Positions 16,890 to 24,218 of a stretch of 64,000 bases of DNA are shown one piece after another (position 1 is the stretch's first letter; each line of letters starts with the position of its first letter). This stretch comes from Streptomyces dysideae (GTDB lineage Bacteria; Actinomycetota; Actinomycetes; Streptomycetales; Streptomycetaceae). The stretch spans positions 13,449 to 77,448 of the forward strand of contig NZ_KQ949112.1 of NCBI RefSeq assembly GCF_001514305.1, in the 5' to 3' direction. The translations under genes and the position numbers were made by a program. The notes below the pieces were generated by a model. It was not told where the DNA came from. It searched no databases and saw nothing but the letters and a program-made list of their open reading frames with translations.

Positions 16890-17858
16890 ATGACAGTGCA
16901 AACAGGACAGTGGCGAACCGGCGCGGCCGGTATGGCCGTCCTCGGCCTCACCCTCACCGCCTGCGGCGGGGCGAAGGTCGGTGGCGACTCCGCCGACGCG
17001 GGCAGCTCGGGCAAGTGCGGCACCTTCAACCTCGCGGTCAACCCCTGGGTGGGCTACGAGGCGGACGCGGCGGTCGTCGCGTATGTCGCGGAGCACGAAC
17101 TCGGCTGCACAGTGGAGGAGAAGGACCTCAAGGCCGAGATTTCCTGGCAGGGCTTCGACACCGGCGAGGTCGACGCCATCCTGGAGAACTGGGGTCACGA
17201 AGATCTCAAGAAGAAGTACATCACCCAGCAGAAATCCGCCGTCAACCTCGGCCAGACCGGCAACAAAGGCATCATCGGCTGGTACATACCGCCGTGGCTG
17301 GCGAAGGCGCACCCCGACATCACGAACTGGAAGAACCTGAACAAGTACGCGTCGAACTTCAAGACCTCGGAGTCGGGCAGCAAGGGTCAGTTCCTGGACG
17401 GCGATCCGTCGTACCAGACGAACGACGAGGCGCTGATGAAGAACCTGAAGCTGGACTTCAAGGTGGTGTACGCGGGCAGCGAGACCGCCCTCATCCAGGC
17501 CTTCCGCAGCGCCGAGAAGAACAAGGAATGGGTGATCGGCTACTTCTACGAGCCACAGTGGTTCTTCGCGGAAGTACCACTGGTCAAGGTCGAACTGCCC
17601 AAGTACACCGAGGGCTGTAACGCCGATGCGGCGAAGGTGGCCTGCGACTATCCCGCATTCAGCCTCGACAAGATTGTCAGCACGAAGTTCGCGGAGTCCG
17701 GCAGCCCGGCCTACGACCTGGTGAAGAACTTCAACTGGACCAACGACGACCAGAACGTCGTGGCGAAGTACATCGCCGTGGACAAGATGTCGCCCGAGGC
17801 GGCGGCGAAGAAGTGGGTCGAGGCGAACCCCGACAAGGTCGGCGCCTGGCTCAGGTAG
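16890..17858 (+). CDS. Glycine betaine/choline-type ABC substrate-binding lipoprotein
   Basis: 322 residues. Lipobox LTAC at 22-25, so Cys25 is lipidated and the protein is held on the outer face of the membrane. The mature part is an OpuAC/ProX-type binding domain (NPWVGYEADA near the start, NWGHEDLKKKY, GIIGWYIPPW). Aromatic residues of the quaternary-amine cage seem present but cannot be assigned by eye. It follows the maturase by 82 bases with a ribosome binding site (AAGGAG). No permease or ATPase gene accompanies it here, so the uptake partner must be elsewhere. Its 3' end overlaps the convergent reductase gene by eight bases. Confidence 0.88.
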   Translation: MTVQTGQWRTGAAGMAVLGLTLTACGGAKVGGDSADAGSSGKCGTFNLAVNPWVGYEADAAVVAYVAEHELGCTVEEKDLKAEISWQGFDTGEVDAILENWGHEDLKKKYITQQKSAVNLGQTGNKGIIGWYIPPWLAKAHPDITNWKNLNKYASNFKTSESGSKGQFLDGDPSYQTNDEALMKNLKLDFKVVYAGSETALIQAFRSAEKNKEWVIGYFYEPQWFFAEVPLVKVELPKYTEGCNADAAKVACDYPAFSLDKIVSTKFAESGSPAYDLVKNFNWTNDDQNVVAKYIAVDKMSPEAAAKKWVEANPDKVGAWLR

Positions 17859-18471
17859 GGAGTTCGTACGAGCCGTATTCCGGGCGTCCTGCCAGGTCGT
17901 ACGACTGGATGGAGACGCCGGCGGCGGTGACGCGTCCGCCGGTGTGCCGGAAGGCCGTCGGCAGCGTGCCCTCCGTGAACAGGCGGTGGCCGGCGCCGAG
18001 CACGACCGGGAAGGTCAGCAGGTGGACGGTGTCGACGAGGTCGAGGTCCAGTAGGGAGCGGACCAGGGCGCCGCTGCCGTGGAGCTGGAGCTCGCCGTCG
18101 GTGCGTTCCTTGAGGGCGGCGACCTCCTTGCCCAGGTCGCCGCCGAGCACGGTGGTGCCGGCCCAGGTGGGGGCGGTGAGGGTGGCGGAGGGGACGTACT
18201 TCGGCAGGGCGTTGAGCTTGCTTGCGACCGGGTCGGCGGGATCGGTGACCCTCGGCCAGTGGGCGGCGAAGATGTCGTACGTCCGGCGGCCCAGGAGGAA
18301 CGCGCCGACGTTGCCGAAGACCTCGGTGATGAACCGTCCGAAGTCCTCGTCGCCGTACGGAACGCTCCAGCCGCCCTGCTCGAAGCCGTCCCTGCGGTCC
18401 TCCCTGGGGCCTCCGGGGGCCTGGTAGACGCCGTCGAGGGTGACGAAGATGGTGGAGACGAGGTTGCCCAT
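17851..18471 (-). CDS. Dihydrofolate reductase-like protein (RibD C-terminal family)
   Basis: 206 residues from ATG 18471; ATG 18513 in frame is possible. The start NLVSTIFVTLDGVYQAPGG and the later LLGRRTYDIFAAHWP and HGSGALVRSLL are typical of the broad family of small NADPH reductases related to DHFR/RibD. Reaction and substrate are not known for this group in Streptomyces. The gene is monocistronic: a terminator-like structure lies upstream and its 3' end overlaps the lipoprotein gene tail to tail. Confidence 0.82.
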   Translation of the reverse strand: MGNLVSTIFVTLDGVYQAPGGPREDRRDGFEQGGWSVPYGDEDFGRFITEVFGNVGAFLLGRRTYDIFAAHWPRVTDPADPVASKLNALPKYVPSATLTAPTWAGTTVLGGDLGKEVAALKERTDGELQLHGSGALVRSLLDLDLVDTVHLLTFPVVLGAGHRLFTEGTLPTAFRHTGGRVTAAGVSIQSYDLAGRPEYGSYELPT

Positions 18472-18582
18472 GGCGGGTGCTGCCTTCTCTCTGCGGGTGA
18501 GGTCTGCTGTCATCAGCTCAGACCCCACCGGCGCCCGCAACTCATCGGCGGGCAGGTGCCCGCCTCGCACTCGGGTGCCGGG

Positions 18583-18643
18583 GTGGGTGGGGGCTGGTGG
18601 CCCTGGGGCTCCGCCCCCAGACCCCCGGCCTGTGCCCACCCAC
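18583..18643 (-). terminator. Compound hairpin between allantoicase and the reductase gene
   Basis: GTGGGTGGG (18583-18591) pairs with CCCACCCAC (18635-18643), enclosing a second hairpin CTGGGGCTCCGCCCCCAG (18603-18620). It would end the allantoinase-allantoicase transcript, which runs on the minus strand. Confidence 0.55.
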
Positions 18644-18679
18644 CACCCGTCTGCTGTCGGGAGAAAGGTGGACCTTGGA

Positions 18680-19795
18680 TCAGCCGCCCAGCCCCTGGTG
18701 GCGGGCCGTCAGCGTCGACGCACCCTCCTCCGTCAGGGTGCCGTACAGCCGCAGGCGCGAGATGCCGCCGTCCGGGAAAATGTCCACGCGCGCGTGCGTG
18801 CCGACCGCCGTGGCGGGCAGCACGAAGCGGTGGTTGGTGTCCGGCTGGAGGCGGGTGCGCGGGAGGATCTCCCGCCAGTCGCCGTCATCGCCGTCCTTCA
18901 CCGACACCGACGCCCACCCCGCGCTGTTGCCCTTCAGGTACGCCGTGTCGATCTCAAGGGCCCTGATCTGGGACTGCGCCACCAGCCGGTACCGGATCCA
19001 GTCGTTGCCCTGGTCACGGCGCCGGCGCGTCTCCCAGCCGTCGTCCATCTTGCGGGAGCGGCCCGGCTGGATGGTGTTGGTGGCGGGCGAGTAGAAGAGG
19101 TTGGAGGCGTCCTCGGCCTGGCCACCGTTCTCCAGGGCAACCACGTCGAAGGTGCCCAGGACCTCCAGCCAGGCCGGGTCCGGGACCACCTCGCCGTACA
19201 CCCGCAGGCGCGCGATGCCGCCGTCGGGATGCTGGTTGACCCGCAGGTGTGTGATGCGCTGCTCCACCGCCACGGAGAGACCGTTCGCCGCGTGCCCGCC
19301 CACCGGCGTGCGCGGCACCAGCGTCGTCCACTTCACGTCGTCGGCCAGCAGATCCTCCGGCGACGGCGAACCCGGCACCGACGTGCCCTCGACCGACACC
19401 GCCTGCGGATAGTTGCCGCGGAAGTGGGCCGTGTCGACGACGATCCCGCGGATCACGCCCGGCGCACCGAGCCGTACCAGCGCCCAGTCGTGGTCCTCGG
19501 CCGTCGGCCAGGGGTGGTCCGCCGAGGCACCGCGCCGACGCCTCGTCTCCCAGCCGTCCATGATCTTGCCCTTGTGCCCGAAGTGCTCGGGATCGAACTC
19601 GGCTCGCTCGGGCACCAGCAGGCTCTCGCGCTCGGCGAAGAACTCGTCGTTTGCGGCGATGACTCCGGCGCCGAGCTGCCGGTCGGCGAGGTTGGCGTAC
19701 TGGGTGAAGGGGAAGTCGGCGGTGCGGTAGTCCGCGTACGGGTCACCGCCTCCGTAGGGGTTCGCGTCGCCGGTGAAGCCAGGTATCGCCGTCAC
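18680..19795 (-). CDS. alc: Allantoicase
   Basis: Hydrolyses allantoate to ureidoglycolate and urea (EC 3.5.3.4). 371 residues made of two homologous jelly-roll halves; the repeated motif DGWETRRRR appears near 77 and again near 250, as in other allantoicases. It lies 61 bases downstream of allantoinase on the same strand and has its own ribosome binding site, so both form one operon under the promoter at about 21230. The next enzyme, ureidoglycolate lyase, is not in this window. Confidence 0.95.
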   Translation of the reverse strand: MTAIPGFTGDANPYGGGDPYADYRTADFPFTQYANLADRQLGAGVIAANDEFFAERESLLVPERAEFDPEHFGHKGKIMDGWETRRRRGASADHPWPTAEDHDWALVRLGAPGVIRGIVVDTAHFRGNYPQAVSVEGTSVPGSPSPEDLLADDVKWTTLVPRTPVGGHAANGLSVAVEQRITHLRVNQHPDGGIARLRVYGEVVPDPAWLEVLGTFDVVALENGGQAEDASNLFYSPATNTIQPGRSRKMDDGWETRRRRDQGNDWIRYRLVAQSQIRALEIDTAYLKGNSAGWASVSVKDGDDGDWREILPRTRLQPDTNHRFVLPATAVGTHARVDIFPDGGISRLRLYGTLTEEGASTLTARHQGLGG

Positions 19796-19856
19796 GGTGA
19801 TCAGGTCTGCCTTTCGGGAGTCGGCCGCTGCGGGTGCGGAAAGAGGCCGTGGGGAA

Positions 19857-21194
19857 TCAGTGGTCTCGAGTGAGCAGTTGGCCTTTCGGCTCGGTGAACT
19901 CGCCCTCCGTGACGATGCGTTCGCCGCGCAGCCAGGTCGACTTCACGATGCCGTACAGGGTCCTGCCCGCGTACGCCGTCACCCGGTTGCGGTGCTGGAG
20001 TGCGGCCGGGTCGACGGCGAACGTCTCATCGGGCGCGAGGACCGCGAAGTCGGCGTCGCGGCCGGCCTCGATGGCGCCCTTCTGGCCGAGCCCGACCAGT
20101 TCCGAGGTCCGCGTGGACATCCAGCGGACCACGTCCTCCAGCCCGTGGCCCCGCTTGCGCGCCTCCGTCCACACCGCCGCCAGGCTCAGCTGGAGCCCGG
20201 AGATGCCGCCCCAGGCGGTCGCGAAGTCGCCCGTCTTCAGGTCGGCCGTGGACGGGGAGTGGTCGGTGACCACGCAGTCGATCGTGCCGTCGGCCAGCGC
20301 CTGCCACAGGAGGTCCTGGTTGGCGGCCTCGCGGATGGGTGGGCAGCACTTGAACTCGCTGGCGCCGTCCGGGACCTCCTCGGCGGTGAGGGTGAGGTAG
20401 TGCGGGCAGGTCTCGACCGTGATGCGGACGCCCTCGGCCTTGGCGGCGGCGATCAGCGGCAGCGCGTCGGACGAGGACAGGTGCAGGACGTGCACCCGCG
20501 CGTCCAGCCTGCGGGCCTGCGCGATCAGCTGGGCGATCGCCGTGTCCTCGGCGTCACGCGGGCGTGAGGCCAGGAAGTCGGCGTACTTCGGACCGCCCTG
20601 CCGCGGGGCGGCGTCGAGGTGGTGCGGATCCTCCGCGTGCACGATCAGCAGGCCCCCGAAGGACGCGATCTCGGCCAGGGACTGGGCGAGCCGGTCCTGA
20701 TCGAGGTGCGGGAACTCGTCGACGCCGGACGGGGACAGGAAGGCCTTGAAGCCGAAAACGCCGGCCTCGTGCAACGGGCGCAGGTCCTTGACGTTGTCGG
20801 GCAGGGCGCCGCCCCAGAAGCCGACGTCGATGTGCGCCTTGTCGGCGGCGACATCCCGCTTCGTACGGAGGTGGCCGACCGTCGTGGTCGGCGGGAGGGA
20901 GTTCAGCGGCATGTCGACGAGCGTGGTGATGCCGCCGGCCGCCGCCGCGCGCGTGGCGGTCCAGAAGCCCTCCCACTCGGTGCGGCCGGGGTCGTTGACG
21001 TGCACGTGGGTGTCGACCAGGCCGGGCAGCAGGACGTCGTCGCCGAGGTCCGCCAGCCGGGCGCCGGGCGGCGCTTCGGCGTCGTACCCGAGTACGGCCG
21101 TGATCTTCCCGGCGGAAACCGCGACCGAAGCGGCCCGTGTCCCCTCCGGAGTGATGACGCGCGTCGAGCGCAGCACCAGTTCTACGTCGGACAC
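19857..21194 (-). CDS. allB: Allantoinase
   Basis: Opens the hydantoin ring of allantoin to give allantoate (EC 3.5.2.5). 445 residues, cyclic amidohydrolase. Metal ligands are visible: His63 and His65 in DTHVHVNDPG, the carboxylated Lys in FGFKAFLSPSG near 154, His in VHAEDPH near 190, His in LHLSSSDAL near 245, and Asp in VVTDHSPS near 310. GTG 21194 follows GAGGGG at a good distance. It heads the operon with allantoicase and is divergent from the IclR regulator, sharing a 250-base control region. Confidence 0.96.
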   Translation of the reverse strand: MSDVELVLRSTRVITPEGTRAASVAVSAGKITAVLGYDAEAPPGARLADLGDDVLLPGLVDTHVHVNDPGRTEWEGFWTATRAAAAGGITTLVDMPLNSLPPTTTVGHLRTKRDVAADKAHIDVGFWGGALPDNVKDLRPLHEAGVFGFKAFLSPSGVDEFPHLDQDRLAQSLAEIASFGGLLIVHAEDPHHLDAAPRQGGPKYADFLASRPRDAEDTAIAQLIAQARRLDARVHVLHLSSSDALPLIAAAKAEGVRITVETCPHYLTLTAEEVPDGASEFKCCPPIREAANQDLLWQALADGTIDCVVTDHSPSTADLKTGDFATAWGGISGLQLSLAAVWTEARKRGHGLEDVVRWMSTRTSELVGLGQKGAIEAGRDADFAVLAPDETFAVDPAALQHRNRVTAYAGRTLYGIVKSTWLRGERIVTEGEFTEPKGQLLTRDH

Positions 21195-21220
21195 CCGGAC
21201 CCCTCTCTGCCGCCGTTAAC

Positions 21221-21252
21221 TTCCACGTAACGGAATTCAACTTTCTGTTGAA
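21221..21252 (-). promoter_or_regulatory. Composite operator and promoter of allB
   Basis: Two palindromes abut: TTCAAC-N5-GTTGAA (21236-21252) and TTCC-N7-GGAA (21221-21235). Read on the minus strand, the right arm TTGAAT serves as a -35 and TAACGG, 16 bases on, as a weak -10, so the second palindrome lies in the spacer. The same arrangement stands before malate synthase at 24081-24120. This suits repression by the IclR protein. Confidence 0.55.
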
Positions 21253-21328
21253 GGAGTCTTCACTCCCGTTCCCGCGCCGTCAAGGGCACACTTCTCCACA
21301 GTGCGCCCAACGCCCACTCTCTGGATAT

Positions 21329-21372
21329 TTCCACAAAGCGGAATTACAATTCCAGCACGCAGAACGTAGCTA
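21329..21372 (+). promoter_or_regulatory. Operator and promoter of the IclR gene
   Basis: TTCCACAAAGCGGAA (21329-21343) has the same TTCCAC left arm as the sites before allB and malate synthase, and GGAATT-AC-AATTCC (21340-21353) overlaps it. A plausible -35 TTACAA (21344-21349) and -10 TAGCTA (21367-21372) with 17 bases between them follow directly. Autoregulation is likely. Confidence 0.45.
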
Positions 21373-21444
21373 CGCACCAGCAGGGAGTCAACCGACCGAC
21401 GGGTAGGCTTCTGCCCTTCTCACCGGTCCCGAAAGGAACGCGCC

Positions 21445-22248
21445 GTGCCGACGTCCAGCGCCAGCACCACCGACTCCGCCAAATCCTCCGCCAGTGGTGG
21501 TGTCCAGTCCCTCGAGCGCGCCTTCGACCTGCTCGAGCGGATGGCGGACGCGGGCGGCGAGGTCGGTCTGAGTGAACTGTCCGCGAGCAGCGGGCTGCCG
21601 CTGCCCACCATCCACCGTCTGATGCGCACGCTCGTGGCCTGCGGATACGTACGCCAGCAGGCCAACCGGCGGTATGCGCTCGGCCCGCGTCTGATCCGGC
21701 TCGGCGAGTCCGCGTCCCGGCTGCTCGGCACCTGGGCCCGCCCCTACCTCGCCCGACTGGTCGAGGAGACCGGTGAGACGGCGAACATGGCGCTGCTCGA
21801 CGGCGACGAGATCGTGTACGTCGCCCAGGTGCCGTCCAAGCACTCGATGCGGATGTTCACCGAGGTCGGCCGGCGTGTCCTCCCGCACTCCACGGGCGTC
21901 GGCAAGGCCCTCCTCGCGAACACCCCGGACGACGAGGTGCGTGCCCTGCTCGCCCGCACCGGCATGCCGGCCGCGACGGAGAAGACGATCACCACGCCGG
22001 ACGGCTTCCTCGCGGCCCTCGAAGGCGTGCGGCGCCAGGGCTACGCGGTCGACGACAACGAGCAGGAGATCGGCGTCCGCTGCCTGGCGGTCTCGGTCCC
22101 CAACTCCCCCACCGCCGCGGCCATTTCGATCTCGGGCCCGGCGGGACGCGTCACCGAGTCGGCGACGGAGAAGATCGTGCCGGTGCTCCAGCAGGTCGCG
22201 GTGGAGCTGTCGGAGGCGCTGGCGGCCTCGGGCGGCTCGGCGGCCTGA
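21445..22248 (+). CDS. allR: IclR-family regulator of the allantoin genes
   Basis: 267 residues from GTG 21445, with AAAGGA before it. The winged HTH (about 25-85: VGLSELSASSGLPLPTIHRLM) is followed by the IclR effector domain (about 100-260) with HSMRMFTEVGRRVLPHSTGVGKALLA. Its place, divergent from allantoinase, and its type match AllR, which is described in S. coelicolor as the repressor of the allantoin genes and of the malate synthase aceB1, relieved by a pathway intermediate. Operator-like sites before its own gene, allB and aceB support that role here. The name is given by context and family rather than by alignment. Confidence 0.85.
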   Translation: MPTSSASTTDSAKSSASGGVQSLERAFDLLERMADAGGEVGLSELSASSGLPLPTIHRLMRTLVACGYVRQQANRRYALGPRLIRLGESASRLLGTWARPYLARLVEETGETANMALLDGDEIVYVAQVPSKHSMRMFTEVGRRVLPHSTGVGKALLANTPDDEVRALLARTGMPAATEKTITTPDGFLAALEGVRRQGYAVDDNEQEIGVRCLAVSVPNSPTAAAISISGPAGRVTESATEKIVPVLQQVAVELSEALAASGGSAA

Positions 22249-22253
22249 GTCCG

Positions 22254-22925
22254 GTGCCGTCTATCGAGGACCGCCTGGAGGCGGTGATGTCGGCGCCGCT
22301 CGGCACCCTGGTCGACGCGGGCCATCGGCTGCGGCCGCCCCCGGAGGCGGTGTGCGCCTGGCGACTCCCGGAGTCCGGCCTGCGGGCGCTGGCCGAGCAC
22401 GGGCTCCCGGACGACGTTTTGATGACTCCGGCCTTCCAGAGAGGGGCCGAGCCGACACTGGTGCCCAACCTGGCAGGGCCGCGCGAGCGCCGGCTGGTGA
22501 CGCCGGACGACCGGCTGTACGACCTCGGCCGCTGGGGCGGCCACGACCTGACGCCGAAGATGGGCGCGGTACGGGACGACGGGCCGGTCCTGGCCATCCG
22601 GCCGGCGCCCTTCACCGCGGCCGACCTGCCTCCGGTCCTTCGCGAGGTCCACGCGGACCTGTATCGCCCGGCCGTCGACTTCATCAGCTCCTCCGTCGCC
22701 CAGCTCGTCGAGCTCAGCTGGCGTTGGCGAGCGGCCATCCCCGTCTTCGTCGACCTCGCGGAACCCGCTGTCGGGTGCCCGCCGGAAGAATTCGAGGCGT
22801 ACCTCGACCGGTGCGACGCGTGCGAGCGCCTCGTGCGCACGGCGGTCGAGCGCATCGACCCCGCGATCCCCGCCGACGACCCGCACACCCTCTGGGGCGA
22901 ACTGATCCGGGACCGGGGCTGCTGA
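22254..22925 (+). CDS. Unknown protein, possibly SUKH-4-like immunity family
   Basis: 223 residues, starting at GTG five bases after the regulator's stop, so probably co-transcribed with it. The pattern (GLPDDVLMTPAFQ, then RLYDLGRWGGHDLTP, then FISSSVAQLVELSWRW) resembles SUKH-4 proteins, which are best known as immunity factors against polymorphic toxins and also occur widely as orphans in Streptomyces. No toxin gene lies nearby. There is no signal peptide or membrane segment. The family assignment is tentative, and a link to allantoin metabolism is only positional. Confidence 0.6.
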   Translation: MPSIEDRLEAVMSAPLGTLVDAGHRLRPPPEAVCAWRLPESGLRALAEHGLPDDVLMTPAFQRGAEPTLVPNLAGPRERRLVTPDDRLYDLGRWGGHDLTPKMGAVRDDGPVLAIRPAPFTAADLPPVLREVHADLYRPAVDFISSSVAQLVELSWRWRAAIPVFVDLAEPAVGCPPEEFEAYLDRCDACERLVRTAVERIDPAIPADDPHTLWGELIRDRGC

Positions 22926-22928
22926 GCC

Positions 22929-23243
22929 TCACCGCCCCGGCGGCTCCCCGAACAGGTCCACCGCGTCACGGACCTCCGACATCCCCCGGGACAGCGCGCT
23001 CACGGAGCCGATCGCGCCGGCGATCAGCAACAGGGAGCGGCGCAGCCGCGGAATCTCGGGGGCGCCATCGACCGTCATCGCGGCGAGGGCGGCGAGTTCT
23101 TCCTCGGCGATCCCGCGGTCGGGGAACTCGGCCGGGTGCGCGGCGAGTTCGCGGCGCAGCCGGGACACCGCGGTTCGCAGGCCCGCCACCCTCGGATCCT
23201 CGTCGCTGCCGGTCACTGGCCTCTGCCCCAAGCTCCGCAACAC
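22929..23243 (-). CDS. Small helical protein of the DUF5955 type
   Basis: 104 residues from GTG 23243, preceded by GGGGGAG; GTG 23216 is a good alternative. Entirely helical: a charged coiled-coil-like first half (LRTAVSRLRRELAAHP) and a hydrophobic second half (LLLIAGAIGSVSAL) with no clear membrane anchor. I recall this as a conserved Streptomyces family of unknown function. It ends four bases from the convergent SUKH-like gene. A similar helical layout is seen in the C-terminal part of the 48328-48720 protein. Confidence 0.65.
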   Translation of the reverse strand: MLRSLGQRPVTGSDEDPRVAGLRTAVSRLRRELAAHPAEFPDRGIAEEELAALAAMTVDGAPEIPRLRRSLLLIAGAIGSVSALSRGMSEVRDAVDLFGEPPGR

Positions 23244-23431
23244 AGCTCTCCCCCTCGCACGCCCTTGTGTGCAAGTCCGTCGTGATCCCGCCCCACGCCC
23301 CCCGTGGCGTTGGTCGGACGCCTGGGGACGCGGGTCAGTAAACGCCACCCGACAGCGGATCGCCACCGCGCGGACCGAAATTCAGTCCGACGAAGCACGG
23401 CATCATGACGGACGTCAGGTATGCAGGACCC

Positions 23432-24031
23432 ATGACGGACAACGAACAGCAGGTCGCCGGCCTCCTCCTCGCCGCCGGGGGCGGACGACGGCTCGGCGGG
23501 CGCCCCAAGGCCCTGCTCGAACACCGGGGACGGCCACTCGTCGAACACGCGGTCGGCGTCCTGCGCGCGGCCGGCTGCACTCGCGTCCATGTGGTCCTGG
23601 GCGCACAGGCCGCCGCCGTACGGGAGCGGGCGGAACTCGGCACCTGCGTCCTGGTGGAGAACCCGGACTGGGCCGACGGCATGGGCTCCTCCCTGCGGGC
23701 CGGGCTCACCTCGCTCACCGGTGCGGGGGCCACGGCCGCGCTCGTCTCACTCGTCGACCAGCCCGGCATCGGGCCGGAGGCGGTGGCCCGGGTACTCGCC
23801 GCGTACGAGGGCGAGCAGTCGCTCGTGTCGGCGGCCTACGACGGCGTACGCGGGCATCCGGTCCTCTTCGGTGCCGCGCACTGGGCGGGCGTCGCCGCGA
23901 CTGCCACCGGGGACCGGGGGGCACGCGCCTATCTGAAGGAGCACGAGGAGGCGATCAGGCTCGTCGAGTGCGGAGACGTGGCGCGGTCCTACGACATCGA
24001 CACCGAGGCGGATCTCGCGCACCTTGAGTGA
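23432..24031 (+). CDS. MobA-like nucleotidyltransferase (molybdenum cofactor cytidylyl/guanylyltransferase family)
   Basis: 199 residues. The NTP-binding start LLLAAGGGRRLGGRPKALL (11-29) and the metal-binding block SLVDQPGIGPE mark the MobA/MocA group that attaches CMP or GMP to molybdopterin. ATG 23432 is preferred because of CAGGA; ATG 23405 would add nine residues. In purine-degrading bacteria this enzyme tailors the cofactor of xanthine dehydrogenase, which makes urate, so its place beside the allantoin genes is sensible although no dehydrogenase gene lies in the window. Confidence 0.85.
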   Translation: MTDNEQQVAGLLLAAGGGRRLGGRPKALLEHRGRPLVEHAVGVLRAAGCTRVHVVLGAQAAAVRERAELGTCVLVENPDWADGMGSSLRAGLTSLTGAGATAALVSLVDQPGIGPEAVARVLAAYEGEQSLVSAAYDGVRGHPVLFGAAHWAGVAATATGDRGARAYLKEHEEAIRLVECGDVARSYDIDTEADLAHLE

Positions 24032-24080
24032 GCGGGGTGGCACCGAGCACCACATTGCCTCGATCAGGAGAATCTCAACG

Positions 24081-24120
24081 TCAACAAACCATTGAACTTC
24101 CACCATGAGGAAACTAGTAT
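24081..24120 (+). promoter_or_regulatory. Composite operator and promoter of malate synthase
   Basis: TCAAC-N5-ATTGA (24081-24095) runs into a -35 TTGAAC (24092-24097). Exactly 17 bases later is a -10 TAGTAT (24115-24120). TTCCACCATGAGGAA (24098-24112) fills the spacer. The same two elements in the same order make up the allB control site. Confidence 0.65.
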
Positions 24121-24218
24121 CCACTTTTCAGAAGCGCCCGACCGCTCCCCGGGCGTTCACCGCCGTACCGTGGTCGACTGGCACCCGGTGCCAAGCTCGC
24201 TGAAGGAAGTGACAGCTC

